64,000 nucleotides of DNA from assembly GCA_965237785.1 (NCBI GenBank), contig OZ250159.1, positions 372,001 through 436,000 of the forward strand, read 5' to 3'. This document shows, piece by piece, positions 1-9,988 of the stretch (position 1 is its first letter; each line of letters begins with the position of its first letter). A model generated the notes under the pieces. The model had not been told where the DNA came from. It worked only from the letters and a program-made list of their open reading frames with translations, and made no database searches. The translations under genes were made by a program, and so were the position numbers. The stretch is from UBA6522 sp965237785 (lineage in GTDB: Bacteria; Pseudomonadota; Gammaproteobacteria; Steroidobacterales; Rariloculaceae).

Positions 1-2
1 CA

Positions 3-137
3 TTGGTTGAGGTCATTACGTCCCGTGATGCAGCCGGACCTTTCACGCCGGGCTGGTGGGATTTCCCCTCTCCTGCTTACTACGAACCCGAGCAAGAAGC
101 ATATGCTGAAGGCCGTGCGCTAGAACAGCATATGTAA
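3..137 (+). CDS. C-terminal end of a probable thiamine-pyrophosphate enzyme (partial)
   Basis: The reading frame is open from the left window edge to TAA at 135-137 and gives about 44 residues. The start reads VEVITSRDAAGPFTPGWW, which resembles the final strand and tail of acetolactate-synthase-type TPP enzymes, where a VEV strand closes the PP-binding domain and a Trp-rich tail follows. No catalytic part is inside the window, so the substrate cannot be named. It lies upstream of the HisD-like gene in the same direction, with about 180 bases between them. The family call rests on a short tail and is tentative. Confidence 0.42.
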   Translation: MVEVITSRDAAGPFTPGWWDFPSPAYYEPEQEAYAEGRALEQHM

Positions 138-276
138 GTCGAGTATATGTCGCCGCTGCAAACAAAAAGGGGTTGTCGGATGGCGACCCATTGGTTAGAA
201 GACCTGAGTTTGCATCGGGTTGGGAGGTCTCTGTTTGTTCCAAATCTCCATCGGTTTACACCGCTTTCCTAGGTTA

Positions 277-312
277 TAAAGATAGGGTTAAAGATAGGGT
301 TTAAGGATAGGT
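277..312 (+). repeat. Short direct repeat upstream of the HisD-like gene
   Basis: Three imperfect copies of a 12-13 base unit built around AAAGATAGGGTT lie in a row just before the start codon at 320. The last copy, AAGGATAGG, overlaps the likely ribosome binding site. It could be replication slippage or a regulator site; nothing else in the sequence decides between these. Confidence 0.5.
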
Positions 313-319
313 TCTTGAG

Positions 320-1636
320 ATGACTTACAAATTAAAATCTCGTGTTGAACATGAGCAGAATGCTTTGTCGGGTGCCCAGTTGACCGAGATAGTGAACAAA
401 ATTGTGGATGATGTGGCGGCCCGAGGTGATGCTGCAGTTCGAGAAATGTCGCTCAAATTTGACAACTTGGAACGCGACAATTTTCAATTTTCGGATGCTG
501 AAATTGATAGCTGCGTCGCGAGTCTAAGTGACAGTGAGCGGTCGGATATTCTATTTGCACGAGATCAGGTGCGGTGTTTTGCTGAGGCGCAGCGCACCTG
601 TATAACAGACCTGGAGGTTGAAACCCTGCCGGGTGTTGTTCTGGGCCACAAAAACATTCCCGTACAAAATGCAGGCTGCTATGTGCCAGGTGGGCGTTAT
701 CCTTTGTTGGCTTCGGCACATATGTCGGTATTGACCGCCAAGGTTGCCGGCTGCGAGCGGGTGATTACGTGTGCGCCACCCTTTAAGGGCCAGCCGGCTA
801 ATTTTATTGTGGCCACACAGTACTTTGCCGGTGCTGATGAAATTTATTGCGTGGGTGGTGTTCAGGCAATTGCTGCTATGGCGTTGGGCACGGAGACTAT
901 CCAGCCAACAGATATGATCGTTGGCCCAGGAAATTCCTACGTTGCTGAAGCCAAGCGAATTCTGTTTGGCCGAGTTGGTATTGATCTTCTTGCGGGCCCT
1001 ACGGAAACGCTAGTGATTGCGGATGACACAGCGGATCCGGAAGTTTGTGCAACAGATTTGATTGGGCAGGCTGAACACGGCCCGGATTCGCCGGTTGTCT
1101 TGCTGACCAATTCGGAAGCGTTGGCGAAAGCAACGATTAAGGAAATTGAGCGTCTTCTAACCATTCTGCCAACCGCAGACGTCGCTCGTATCGCTTGGGA
1201 TAACCTCGGTGAAGTGATCGTTTGTGAGAACCACGAAGAGATCGTGCGTGAAGCGGATGCCCTTGCATCAGAGCACGTTCAGGTGATGACCGAAGACCCG
1301 GACTACTACCTGAATAATATGAAAAACTACGGAGCCTTGCTCCTTGGCGAACGCACGAATGTTGCCTATGGCGATAAAGTTATTGGTACCAATCATACCT
1401 TGCCGACCAAACAGGCCGCGCGTTAAACGGGTGGTTTATGGGTTGGAAAATTCCTGAGAACCTGCACTTTCCAGAAAATACTGACCGATGAAGCAACCAC
1501 AATGGTGGGTGAGTACTGCTCGCGCCTATGAGTGCTGGAAGGTTTTGCCGGACATGCTGAGCAGGCAAATGTTCGAGTGCGAAAATTTGGCCACAAGAAA
1601 GTGCCTTATGCTCAGTCGGCTAAGGTTGGCTTGTAG
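320..1636 (+). pseudogene. HisD/HpsN-like NAD-dependent dehydrogenase with two in-frame stop codons
   Basis: The single frame from ATG 320 to TAG 1634-1636 spans 439 codons including the terminal stop, the normal length for the histidinol dehydrogenase superfamily. It is cut by TAA at 1424-1426 and TGA at 1529-1531. The frame around both stops keeps family sequence: TGGLWVGKF follows the TAA, and VLEGFAGHAEQANVRV follows the TGA. The first 368 residues hold Gln250 and His253 (GQAEH) and the Glu318-His319 pair, which match the E. coli HisD Zn ligands Gln259/His262 and catalytic Glu326/His327. The fourth HisD zinc ligand (His419) corresponds to the His of GFAGHAEQ, after both stops, so a protein ending at the TAA should be inactive. 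Outside his operons this family includes sulfopropanediol dehydrogenase HpsN; the neighbouring symporter fits a catabolic rather than biosynthetic role. The substrate is not shown. Confidence 0.85.
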
Positions 1637-1773
1637 ATTTTGTTTTTTGGAAAACAAAAAAGGTTATTCAGAATCTGATGCTAGTTCTCTAACTAGTAGT
1701 AGATTCATGAGAGGTGGCTAGAAAGATGAAAAGGTAGTGATGTATTTTGGCAATAATTTACTGAGGGTGTTTT

Positions 1774-3513
1774 GTGAAAGGTATTGATTGGACGATTGTT
1801 GTCGCCTTTTTGTTGCTTACGCTGTGTATTGGTTTGTGGACAAGCCGCAAAGCAGCTGTTGACAAATCGAGCTACTTTTTGGGTTCCAGAAAAATGCCCT
1901 GGTGGCTTCTGGGTATGTCTATGGTGGCCACTACCTTTTCTACAGACACACCTAACCTGGTCACAAATATTGTTCGTACCAGCGGTGTAGCGGGGAACTG
2001 GTCCTGGTGGAGCTTTCTGTTAACAGGAATGTTGACTACCTTTGTGTATGCTAGACTCTGGCGGCGTCTGCGGGTGACCACTGATGTGGAGTTTTACGAA
2101 GAACGTTATGCGGGCAAGTTGGCCGCATTTCTGCGCTGTTTTCGTGGTATTTATCTGGGCGTATTCTTCAATGTGATGATTATGGGCGGGGTGACACTAG
2201 CGGCCATAAAGATCGGTGGTGTGCTATTTGGTATCTCCCCGGTGGCTGTGGTTTTTGTTGCTGGGTTGGTGACCGTTATCTTTTCTGCAGCCGGCGGTTT
2301 CCTTGGTGTGATAATTACCGATATGGTGTTGTTTGTCACCTCCATGGTCGGTGCCATTCTGGCCGCTTGGTTTGCATTGGACCACCCGAGTGTGGGTGGT
2401 TTGGACGGACTGCTATCCCATCCAGCCGTTGCAGGAAAAACTTCCATTTTTCCAGATTTTTCTGATCCAGCTGCGTTTGTTCCTCTACTGATAATCCCGT
2501 TGACATTACAGTGGTGGACTGTCTGGTACCCGGGTTCAGAACCCGGTGGTGGCGGTTATGCAGCACAGCGAATGCTGGCAGCTAGAAACGAACAGCATGC
2601 GATGGGCGCTTCGGCTTTTTTCAATTTCACCCACTATGTTGTGCGACCTTGGCCTTGGATTATTGTTGCCCTTGCGTCGCTGATCGTATTTCCCGATCTA
2701 GAGGTTTTGGGCACCGCGCTACCTCACGTAGACGAGTCGATCATTGGCCATGACATGGCCTATGCCGCTATGCTGAGTTTGCTGCCTACGGGCATTTTGG
2801 GTTTTGTAGTGGCTTCGTTAATCTGTGCCTATATTTCAACTATTTCGACCCACCTAAACTGGGGGTCATCCTACCTGGTCAACGATATTTATCTGTGCTT
2901 TATTAGGCCAGATGCTAGCGCAAAACGACAGGTGATGGTGGGTCGGGTAACTACGGTATGCTTGATGATTCTGGCTTGCATTGTCGCGTTGATTCTTGAC
3001 AATGCGTTACAGTTTTTCCGCTTATTACTCACGGTGGGTGCCGGCACGGGTTTGTTATTCCTGTTGCGTTGGTTTTGGATGCGTATAAATGCATGGAGTG
3101 AAATCAGCGCTATGATTATCTCGTTTGTGGTGGCAGTGACACTGGAAATTGTGGACCCAGAAGTACTTCAAGGTTGGCAACGGTTTGTGGCCAGCGTGGC
3201 AATAACCACCATTGGTTGGGTGACAGTAACTATGTGTACAGTACCTACTCCCTCTGAGACCGTCGATGTATTTAAGGAGAAATTGGGTGGCGGAACGGCT
3301 GGAATTGCACCGGCAATGCGGCTTGATTTGTTGATGGCGCTGATGAGTTCTTTTGCCATCTACGGCCTGCTATTTTCAATCGGCAGCATTATTTTCGGTG
3401 ATATGAAGGGGTTAATGATTTGGCTTGTTGTTGCAGCGATTTCTGCAACGATAGCCTTTATTGCTTATAGACGTCGCGATGAGCAGATATTTGGCACCAT
3501 TGCATTGGAGTGA
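1774..3513 (+). CDS. Sodium:solute symporter family transporter
   Basis: This 579-residue integral membrane protein has about thirteen hydrophobic segments and the N-terminal features of the SSS family: a first helix (WTIVVAFLLLTLCIGLW) followed by a SSYFLGSRKMPWW stretch, with a long conserved region around TFSTDTPNLVTNIV. Family members take up sugars, amino acids, carboxylates or similar solutes with sodium. The start is GTG at 1774 with GAGGG at 1763-1767 six bases upstream. It lies between the HisD-like gene and the dimethylformamidase-like gene on the same strand, which suggests it imports the compound those enzymes handle. The substrate cannot be read from the sequence. No damage is seen. 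Confidence 0.85.
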   Translation: MKGIDWTIVVAFLLLTLCIGLWTSRKAAVDKSSYFLGSRKMPWWLLGMSMVATTFSTDTPNLVTNIVRTSGVAGNWSWWSFLLTGMLTTFVYARLWRRLRVTTDVEFYEERYAGKLAAFLRCFRGIYLGVFFNVMIMGGVTLAAIKIGGVLFGISPVAVVFVAGLVTVIFSAAGGFLGVIITDMVLFVTSMVGAILAAWFALDHPSVGGLDGLLSHPAVAGKTSIFPDFSDPAAFVPLLIIPLTLQWWTVWYPGSEPGGGGYAAQRMLAARNEQHAMGASAFFNFTHYVVRPWPWIIVALASLIVFPDLEVLGTALPHVDESIIGHDMAYAAMLSLLPTGILGFVVASLICAYISTISTHLNWGSSYLVNDIYLCFIRPDASAKRQVMVGRVTTVCLMILACIVALILDNALQFFRLLLTVGAGTGLLFLLRWFWMRINAWSEISAMIISFVVAVTLEIVDPEVLQGWQRFVASVAITTIGWVTVTMCTVPTPSETVDVFKEKLGGGTAGIAPAMRLDLLMALMSSFAIYGLLFSIGSIIFGDMKGLMIWLVVAAISATIAFIAYRRRDEQIFGTIALE

Positions 3514-3691
3514 TTGCTGATGACTGTAACCGGCCCATGAAGGAATAGTTTGTTCAACGGGTGTTAGTGCGACGGGTCCCTCCATTGGGGCGTGGCTGGC
3601 AGATTCTGGCGATAAACACTACCAGTTCTTTGGCCCAGTTTTTTGGGGCAGTATGATCAAAACTATTTATTTTGGAGTTTAGCGACCTCAT

Positions 3692-5953
3692 ATGTTAACC
3701 GGATATTCTGATCGATTAAGCGTACGGCCCGCGGAGGTCGTGCGTTTTATGATAAGTACCGATGCAGAACAATATCGTGCAGATATTGTGCGCCTTATCC
3801 ACGGTGACCCAAACGCTAATGGGCCTGGCTTTAAAGAGACAGTGATTGAGGCACCAGTGAACGGGACCTACGCTGGGCAGAAACAAGATTTGCACCCTGG
3901 GTCCTATTTGCTGGTGCCCGACCTGCCGTTGTTGCAATTTGCGGAAAGTTTTACGTTGTCAGCCTGGGTTTATCCCACCGCTTTACGAGTTAGTCGGCAA
4001 TGTATTGTGTCAAAGTGGTCCCAAAAGGATAACTCTGGCTTTGAACTATTTCTGGATGAAACAGGAGTACTATCTTTTGAGGCTGGGGAAGCCTCTAAGG
4101 TCGGCGAGGCTTCTAATGCATGGCAGGATAGCGATTGTAACGATAACACTAACGTTAATAGAGTCGTTAAAATTTCTATGGACCAACCCTTGTTTGAGAA
4201 ACGCTGGCAATTTGTTGCTGTGAGTTATGACGCGGAAGATAACAGGGTTAGGCTGCATAGAAAAATGCACCACCGGGATTTGACACAGGTTGTCGAGCAA
4301 GTGCGGCGGCGCAAAGTGAGTGATTTGATCACTACGGCTGCTGGGCAGGCATTAACCATCGCCGCCTCGAGCGTTAAAGAACGGCCCAAAGATTGTTTTA
4401 ACGGTAAGGTTGCCTCCCCAATGATATTCAATAGGGTTGTCGCTATTGAGGAATTGTCTGCGTTTATGGAAGCCCGATCTGGCCAAATAGAACCGGATAG
4501 AAAAAATGAAGCAGACCGATATGGATTGATCGCTGCATGGGATTTTTCAGTTGCTATGGAAGGGGAACATATCGAAGATCTATCTGGAAATGGTTTACAT
4601 GGCAAGGCATTCAATATGCCAATGCGTGCTGTCACTGGGCCGCACTGGAACGGTTGTGAAGAGAATTTCGCCAATGCTCCTCATGAATATGACGCAATAC
4701 ACTTCCATGATGATGATTTGGAAGATGCACAATGGGATGTCAGCCTTGAATATGAAATCCCTGCAGACCTAAAAAGTGGAATTTATGCTGTTCGATTATT
4801 AGCCGATGAGGCAGAAGATTACTTGCCCTTCTTTGTCTGCCCTGCACGAGGCACATCAACAGCGGCAGTCGCATTTTTATTGCCAACCTTTACCTATCTT
4901 GCCTATAGCAATGAAGGTGTCTTTATACCCGGTCTGCAGAGCTTATACAGTGAGCATAGCGATGGCAGTGGTGTGCCTCATGCCTCGCTACTTAAGCCAC
5001 TGCGGAACCTTAGGCCGAAGAAACACGGCTATCGGCGCTCTGTTGCGGGCTCTCTGTTTGCCCGTCACTTAAGCGCAGATCTGTATTTTGTCGATTGGAT
5101 GGAGGCACAGGGTTACGACTATGACATTATCACTGATGAGCTATTGGCTGCTGGTGAAGGTGACAATTTACTAGGTCAGTACAAGGTTGTGGCAACCGGT
5201 TCACACCCTGAATATGTCTCGGAACGCATGCTAAATGGATTCGAAAGCTATCTGCACAATGGCGGTCGTGTTATGTACTTTGGTGGTAATGGCTTTTATT
5301 GGGTCACCTCACAATTTATGGACAAGCCGCATATTATTGAAGTGCGGCGCGCTAATGGCTCCCGCCCCTGGATATCGGAACCGGGAGAACACTACCATGC
5401 ATCAACGGGCGAAAAAGGTGGGCTGTGGCGCTTTCGTGGTCGGGCGCCCAATAAATTGGCAGGTGTAGGTTTTAGTGCCCAGGGTTGGCGAGCAGACGAA
5501 GCTTGCGGTTTAAATCGTCCTTACAGGCGACAACCGGCAAGTTTTGATCCGCGCGCAGCTTTTATCTTTGAAGGTATAGGTGCGGATGAGACAATTGCAG
5601 ATTTCCCATCACTTGGTTTGGGTTATGGTGCGGCGGGGGACGAGATTGACCGTCTGGATCATGACCTGGGTTCGCCCAAACACGCTTTAGTATTGGCCAC
5701 TGCAACGGGTTTTGATGCGGACTACCAACACGTTATAGAAGAGCGTAAAGATGTTCATGCGAAGTCTACTGAAGTAGGTGATCCAAAAGTACGCGCGGAT
5801 ATGGTTTATTTTGAATGCCCAAATAATGGGGCAGTGTTCTCAGTTAGTTCTATGAGCTGGTTTAGCTGTTTGTCCTACAACCAATACGCCAACAATGTTT
5901 CTAAAATTACCGATAATGTACTAAAGGCGTTTTCTACAGATGAACCTGAATAA
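3692..5953 (+). CDS. N,N-dimethylformamidase large (beta) subunit-like protein
   Basis: The 753-residue product matches the layout of the large subunit of DMFase (about 760 residues). A concanavalin/LamG-like sandwich lies at roughly residues 80-265 (FTLSAWVYP, WQFVAVSYD), followed by the DMFase-type C-terminal domain. Known DMFase holds a mononuclear iron through one Tyr, one His and one Glu, the last two in an H-x-E pair. Here GSHPEY gives His505 and Glu507, and PTFTYLAYSNE gives candidate Tyr402 or Tyr405; the Tyr assignment is an inference. The family hydrolyses the amide bond of small formamides, but distant members may act on other amides. Known DMFase also needs a small alpha subunit of about 130 residues, and no such gene is visible before or after this one. 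It shares strand and context with the symporter upstream. Confidence 0.72.
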   Translation: MLTGYSDRLSVRPAEVVRFMISTDAEQYRADIVRLIHGDPNANGPGFKETVIEAPVNGTYAGQKQDLHPGSYLLVPDLPLLQFAESFTLSAWVYPTALRVSRQCIVSKWSQKDNSGFELFLDETGVLSFEAGEASKVGEASNAWQDSDCNDNTNVNRVVKISMDQPLFEKRWQFVAVSYDAEDNRVRLHRKMHHRDLTQVVEQVRRRKVSDLITTAAGQALTIAASSVKERPKDCFNGKVASPMIFNRVVAIEELSAFMEARSGQIEPDRKNEADRYGLIAAWDFSVAMEGEHIEDLSGNGLHGKAFNMPMRAVTGPHWNGCEENFANAPHEYDAIHFHDDDLEDAQWDVSLEYEIPADLKSGIYAVRLLADEAEDYLPFFVCPARGTSTAAVAFLLPTFTYLAYSNEGVFIPGLQSLYSEHSDGSGVPHASLLKPLRNLRPKKHGYRRSVAGSLFARHLSADLYFVDWMEAQGYDYDIITDELLAAGEGDNLLGQYKVVATGSHPEYVSERMLNGFESYLHNGGRVMYFGGNGFYWVTSQFMDKPHIIEVRRANGSRPWISEPGEHYHASTGEKGGLWRFRGRAPNKLAGVGFSAQGWRADEACGLNRPYRRQPASFDPRAAFIFEGIGADETIADFPSLGLGYGAAGDEIDRLDHDLGSPKHALVLATATGFDADYQHVIEERKDVHAKSTEVGDPKVRADMVYFECPNNGAVFSVSSMSWFSCLSYNQYANNVSKITDNVLKAFSTDEPE

Positions 5954-6004
5954 CTTAGCGATGTTGTAAACGTAATGACCGTATTTTTCTTGAGTAGGTT
6001 AGTC

Positions 6005-6031
6005 GGCCCTGAAAAAGCCGGTTTTCAGGCC
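6005..6031. terminator. Hairpin downstream of the dimethylformamidase-like gene
   Basis: GGCCCTGAAAA and TTTTCAGGCC form a stem of about ten pairs around a short loop. It lies 52 bases after the stop codon at 5953 and at the end of the IS5-type remnant. It may end transcription from either side, or be part of the IS end. There is no clear T-tract. Confidence 0.35.
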
Positions 6032-6672
6032 GTGCACGGTGAAGATAATAATGGTTTGCACATGAAAGTCCGTTGGATTTTGATGCAAAAAATCCTCAGA
6101 TGCCTGAGGATCAGTCGCAGATTCTGGCCGGCACCACAGAGGATCACGTTGATGGCATCACCCTCGGTTCCTTTGAGATAATTGCGCTGCATTAGACCGT
6201 CATTTTTCATGTGTCCGATGATCGGCTCGATGGCATTTCGGCGTTTGAGTTCGCGCCGGATGCTGCGCGTCACACCGCGCTTCTGTCGTGCTTTGAATAC
6301 CTCAACATCAGTCACGTCGTGACCACGATAGCCAAGATCCACATAATAACGCTCGGGACGAAGGCCTGTTATTTGCTCGACCTGTACCAATGTGCTATGG
6401 AGTGTGTGACCATCGTGTGGATCACCCGGCATTGATTGCGGGCCTGAACCAAGTTGGAGCGGTTGGTCGTGGCGATACTGGCTTTGACACCGAACTCGTA
6501 GCGGTTGTGTGCTTTGCCTTTGGCAATGCACTCGACCTCCGGTGCGTGCAGCGCGTAAAGCTTCTTCTTGTCGTGACGTTGTTGATCCAGTAATCGTTTG
6601 GTTAATGCCATCGACTCGGCAAAGGCGGCCTGAACTGACTCGGGTTGCTCGGCAAGTCTGCGCCCAATGTCC

Positions 6673-6680
6673 GGATACAC
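6673..6680 (+). repeat. Target-site duplication, left copy, of the IS256-type element
   Basis: GGATACAC occurs here and again at 8002-8009, flanking the 6681-8001 element directly. Eight bases is the usual duplication size for IS256-family insertions, and the two copies are identical. Confidence 0.9.
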
Positions 6681-8001
6681 GAGACTGTAAAAATAAGCGT
6701 GTAAGCGCTGTATATCCACTATGTTAAAGGAGAAGTGGGATGCAAAGCGAAGCGATGAAACAAGAAGAAATCGAAGCCCTGGCCAGAGAGATGACCAAAG
6801 GGGTGAAGACAGAAGCGAATCTTGAGGCGGTCACGCGGACACTGACCAAGACGCTGATCGAGACAGCATTAAAAGCTGAGATGACCGATCACCTGGGCTA
6901 CGCGGCGCACGATCGGTCCGGTGTGGGTTCCGGCAACAGCCGCAACGGCACGGGCGCAAAAACGGTGGTCAGCAGGACCGGACCGCTGGAGATAGAGACG
7001 CCCAGGGACCGCAATGGTGATTTTGAACCGCAGCTGGTGAAGAAACGGCAACGGCGTGTCACGGTGATCGACGAGAAAATCATTCCGCTGTATGCCAAGG
7101 GCATGAGCACCCGTGAGATCGCGGCCACCATCGAGGATTTATACGGTGCCGAGGTCTCGCCCTCATTGATTTCCAAGGTAACCGAGTCGGTCATTGATGA
7201 TGTTATTGCCTGGCAGGCGCGACCTCTGGACAGTGTCTATCCGATCGTTTATCTGGATGGCCTGTCGGTTAAAGTGCGGCACAACAAGCAGGCGATCAAT
7301 AAGACGATTTACCTGGCCTTGGGGCTCAATACAGCCGGCGAGAAGGAGCTTTTGGGCCTGTGGATTGCCGAGACTGAGGGCGCCAAGTTCTGGCTGCAGG
7401 TGTTGACCGAACTCAGGAATCGCGGCGTCGCCGACATCCTGATCGCCTGCGTCGATGGCCTCACCGGCTTCCCGGATGCGATTGAGAGCGTCTACCCGAA
7501 GGCCAAGATCCAGCTGCGCATCGTGCACATGATGCGTAACAGCCTGAATTTTGTTGCCTGGAAGGACCGCAAGATGGTGGCGGCGGATCTCAAGCGTATT
7601 TATCAATCCACCACCGTCGATGACGCCGAAGCCGAGCTCGATGCCTTTTGCGAAAAATGGGAGTCCAAGTTCCCGTCCATCGGTCTGATGTGGCGCTGGC
7701 ACTGGCCGAACCTGATTACGATTTTCGATTACCCGCCGGAAATCCGCAAAGTTATTTATACGACGAACGCGATCGAATCATTGAACAGTGTGATCCGAAA
7801 ATCCGTGCGCAAACGAAAACTATTTCCAAGCGACACCGCGGCACTCAAAGTGGTGTATCTTTCAGCAATGGAGGCATCGAAACGTTGGAAGCGTCCGGTC
7901 AGAGACTGGAAAAATGCACTCAACCAGTTTGCCATTCAATACGATGGCGAATTGAATTTCCAATCATGAATTAGCGTTTACACAGTTAACTGCACAGACT
8001 C
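6681..8001 (+). mobile_element. Complete IS256-family insertion sequence
   Basis: The 1321-base element carries one transposase gene. Its ends are imperfect inverted repeats: the left begins GAGACTGTAAAAATAAGC and the inverted right end begins GAGTCTGTGCAGTTAACT; both continue with GTGTAA and a CGCT-like block. It is bounded by identical 8-base duplications (GGATACAC at 6673-6680 and 8002-8009) and lies inside the IS5-type transposase reading frame. The intact ends, duplications and gene indicate a fairly recent insertion. Confidence 0.93.
6740..7969 (+). CDS. IS256-family transposase
   Basis: The 409-residue DDE transposase is typical in length for IS256/mutator-type enzymes. Recognisable blocks include the N-terminal MTDHLGYA segment, the SRTGPLEIETPRDRNG region, the catalytic-domain start (VYPIVYLDGLSVKVR, first Asp), the central ACVDGLTGFPDAIES block (second Asp) and the C-terminal TTNAIESLNSVIRK block with the catalytic Glu. 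The start ATG is preceded by AAAGGAG. The gene is intact and fills most of the element, so it could still be active. Confidence 0.95.
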   Translation: MQSEAMKQEEIEALAREMTKGVKTEANLEAVTRTLTKTLIETALKAEMTDHLGYAAHDRSGVGSGNSRNGTGAKTVVSRTGPLEIETPRDRNGDFEPQLVKKRQRRVTVIDEKIIPLYAKGMSTREIAATIEDLYGAEVSPSLISKVTESVIDDVIAWQARPLDSVYPIVYLDGLSVKVRHNKQAINKTIYLALGLNTAGEKELLGLWIAETEGAKFWLQVLTELRNRGVADILIACVDGLTGFPDAIESVYPKAKIQLRIVHMMRNSLNFVAWKDRKMVAADLKRIYQSTTVDDAEAELDAFCEKWESKFPSIGLMWRWHWPNLITIFDYPPEIRKVIYTTNAIESLNSVIRKSVRKRKLFPSDTAALKVVYLSAMEASKRWKRPVRDWKNALNQFAIQYDGELNFQS

Positions 8002-8504
8002 GGATACACCCGTCCCAGCACGATCTTGAGCTTTGCGGTGGTGCGCCGCTGGCGGCGCAACTGTCTTGCATGGCCGAAGCGATTGTTCTTAAACAGCAGC
8101 CGGGGACTCACTCGCACGTAGCTCTGGCGCAGCGGCACACCGTGCGCTTTCGCCAACCGTACCAGGCGCTCGCGGGCGCGATTGCAAAGCCTGGAGTCGG
8201 TCGGAAACGCGATCGCTTTTTCCTGCACCGTCATATCCACCATGACGCGTTTCAGATCACGTGCATTCACCGCCTTCGATTCAAGTGCCGCATCAATCGT
8301 CGCACTCAATAACAACTCCATTCCCTTGTCACCCAAACACTGACGCCAACGCGTCAAGGAACTTGGGTTCAATGGCAGTTCGTGTCGAAAATAAATCTCA
8401 CCACAGAAGTATTGCCAGAATGGATTTTCCGCCCAGCGTTGCACCACTTGTTCATCGGCCAAGCCGGAACCTGTCAACGACTTTGAGACACTTTTGATTG
8501 CGAT

Positions 8505-9506
8505 TTACTGAGCTATTTCTCCTGTTGCGGAAGTAGTGGGTGGATTGATCCAGACGGCTTCGGGAAGGGGGTCTGGTTTCGGGATACCTCGAACGAAGCG
8601 TTCGGGATGACGGGTCCAGGCGGCTTGAAGGATGCGCCCGCGCTGGTCGAGCACGCTCTGGGTGCGATGGTGATGGACGTCGTCCGGGGTGAGCATGGCG
8701 ATTCCGCCATGGCGATGCCCGGTGTTGTACCAAGGAAAGAACGAGCGGCAGAAAGCCGTCGCGGCGGCGATGTCGTCGAACCGGCCGGGGAAGCCGGGGT
8801 GGTACTTCAGGGTTTTGAACTGCGCCTCGGAGAAGGGGTTGTCGTCACTGACCTGGGGACGGCTCAGTGAGCGGGTGACGCCGAGATCGGCGAGGAGTTG
8901 GGCAGTGCACTTGCTGGTCATCGGCGCGCCGCGGTCGGAGTGCAGTGTGAGCACCTGGGGCTGGACGCCCTGTTTGTGGCAGGTCTCTTCGATGAGCCGA
9001 CCGGCCAGCGCCGAGTTCTCCCGCTCGGCCACCATCCAGCCGACCGCGTAGCGGCTGAAAATGTCGAGCACGACGTAGAGGTAGAAGTACGTCCACTTCG
9101 TCGGCCCCAACAGCTTGGTGATGTCCCAGGACCAGGTCTGGTTCGGCGCCGTGGCCACCAGCTCGGGTTTGCTGTACTGGGGATGCTCACGTTGATTGCG
9201 CCGCTCGCGGACCGGCTGATCCGCGGCCAGGATTCGATACATCGTCCGCTCCGAGCACAGGTAGCGGCCTTCGTCGAGCAGCGTCGCCACGACTTCCGCT
9301 GGCGCACGGTCGACGAAGCGTGGGTCGGCGAGCACATCAAGGACCTGCTCGCGCTCAGCTTCACACAGCGCCCGGGCGGGCGTTGGACGGGGCTGCTGGT
9401 GCCCGGGAGTTGACCTCTGACGACGGTAGAAGGTCGCCCGCGACACGCCCAGCGCCTGGCAGGCCGGCGCCACGCCGACCTGCACTGCAAGCGGTTGGGC
9501 GGCCAT
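8505..9506 (-). CDS. IS3-family transposase OrfB (integrase catalytic domain)
   Basis: A 333-residue product with an N-terminal HTH-like region (GVSRATFYRRQR) and an rve catalytic domain. The DDE residues are visible in WSWDITKL (first Asp), HSDRGAPMTS (second Asp) and SEAQFKTLKY (Glu). The ATG at 9506 overlaps the orfA stop by one base (TGATG). IS3 elements usually make the active protein as an OrfA-OrfB fusion by ribosomal frameshift near this overlap, and the orfB frame is open upstream to about 9728, as that requires. The gene appears intact. Confidence 0.9.
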   Translation of the reverse strand: MAAQPLAVQVGVAPACQALGVSRATFYRRQRSTPGHQQPRPTPARALCEAEREQVLDVLADPRFVDRAPAEVVATLLDEGRYLCSERTMYRILAADQPVRERRNQREHPQYSKPELVATAPNQTWSWDITKLLGPTKWTYFYLYVVLDIFSRYAVGWMVAERENSALAGRLIEETCHKQGVQPQVLTLHSDRGAPMTSKCTAQLLADLGVTRSLSRPQVSDDNPFSEAQFKTLKYHPGFPGRFDDIAAATAFCRSFFPWYNTGHRHGGIAMLTPDDVHHHRTQSVLDQRGRILQAAWTRHPERFVRGIPKPDPLPEAVWINPPTTSATGEIAQ

Positions 9507-9988
9507 CAGGAGCGCGTTGCGTGTTCGAGGTTCAATCCCAGCAGCCCGGCAACTTTTCCCTGCACGTCCAGAATCGTGTGCGCGGTGTGCAACTCGTGCT
9601 CCAGACGAGCCACTTGTGCCTCGAGCGCGCGCACCTTCGCATCCAGCGGGTTGCGTTCGGCCGGTTTCGCGCCGCGCTTCTTCGCGGCCAACTCCCGCAG
9701 CGAGCCCTTGCGCCGCGCCTTGCGCCAAGCCGTCAGATGCGAGCTGTACAGCCCCTCGCGGCGCAGCAGCCGACCCACCTCGCCGCGCTGCGTGCAGCGC
9801 TCCGCCTCCTCCAGGATCCGCAGCCGATACGCTGCGCTGAACTGGCGCCGCTTCGGCTTGGCCACGACCTCCGGATCCGGAGTCGGTCTGGCGCGTCCGG
9901 CCCTGGGGGCCTCGTCGCTACGCTCCTCGACCCCCAGGGCCGGAAGGGAAACCTCATTCAATGTCATCGCGTCTCTCTCTGCGGTCAT
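9506..9988 (-). CDS. IS3-family transposase OrfA (HTH domain)
   Basis: A 160-residue protein with a basic helix-turn-helix region (RRQFSAAYRLRILEEAERC, then LLRREGLYSSHLTAWRK) followed by a leucine-zipper-like coil (AKVRALEAQVARLEHELH), the standard OrfA arrangement. It lies directly upstream of orfB and overlaps it by one base. An ATG seven codons downstream is an alternative start. Confidence 0.88.
   Translation of the reverse strand: MTAERDAMTLNEVSLPALGVEERSDEAPRAGRARPTPDPEVVAKPKRRQFSAAYRLRILEEAERCTQRGEVGRLLRREGLYSSHLTAWRKARRKGSLRELAAKKRGAKPAERNPLDAKVRALEAQVARLEHELHTAHTILDVQGKVAGLLGLNLEHATRS

Noticed and set aside
43..243. A 66-residue minus-strand frame at the left edge
   Set aside because: It overlaps the TPP-enzyme tail on the other strand and has no recognisable features.
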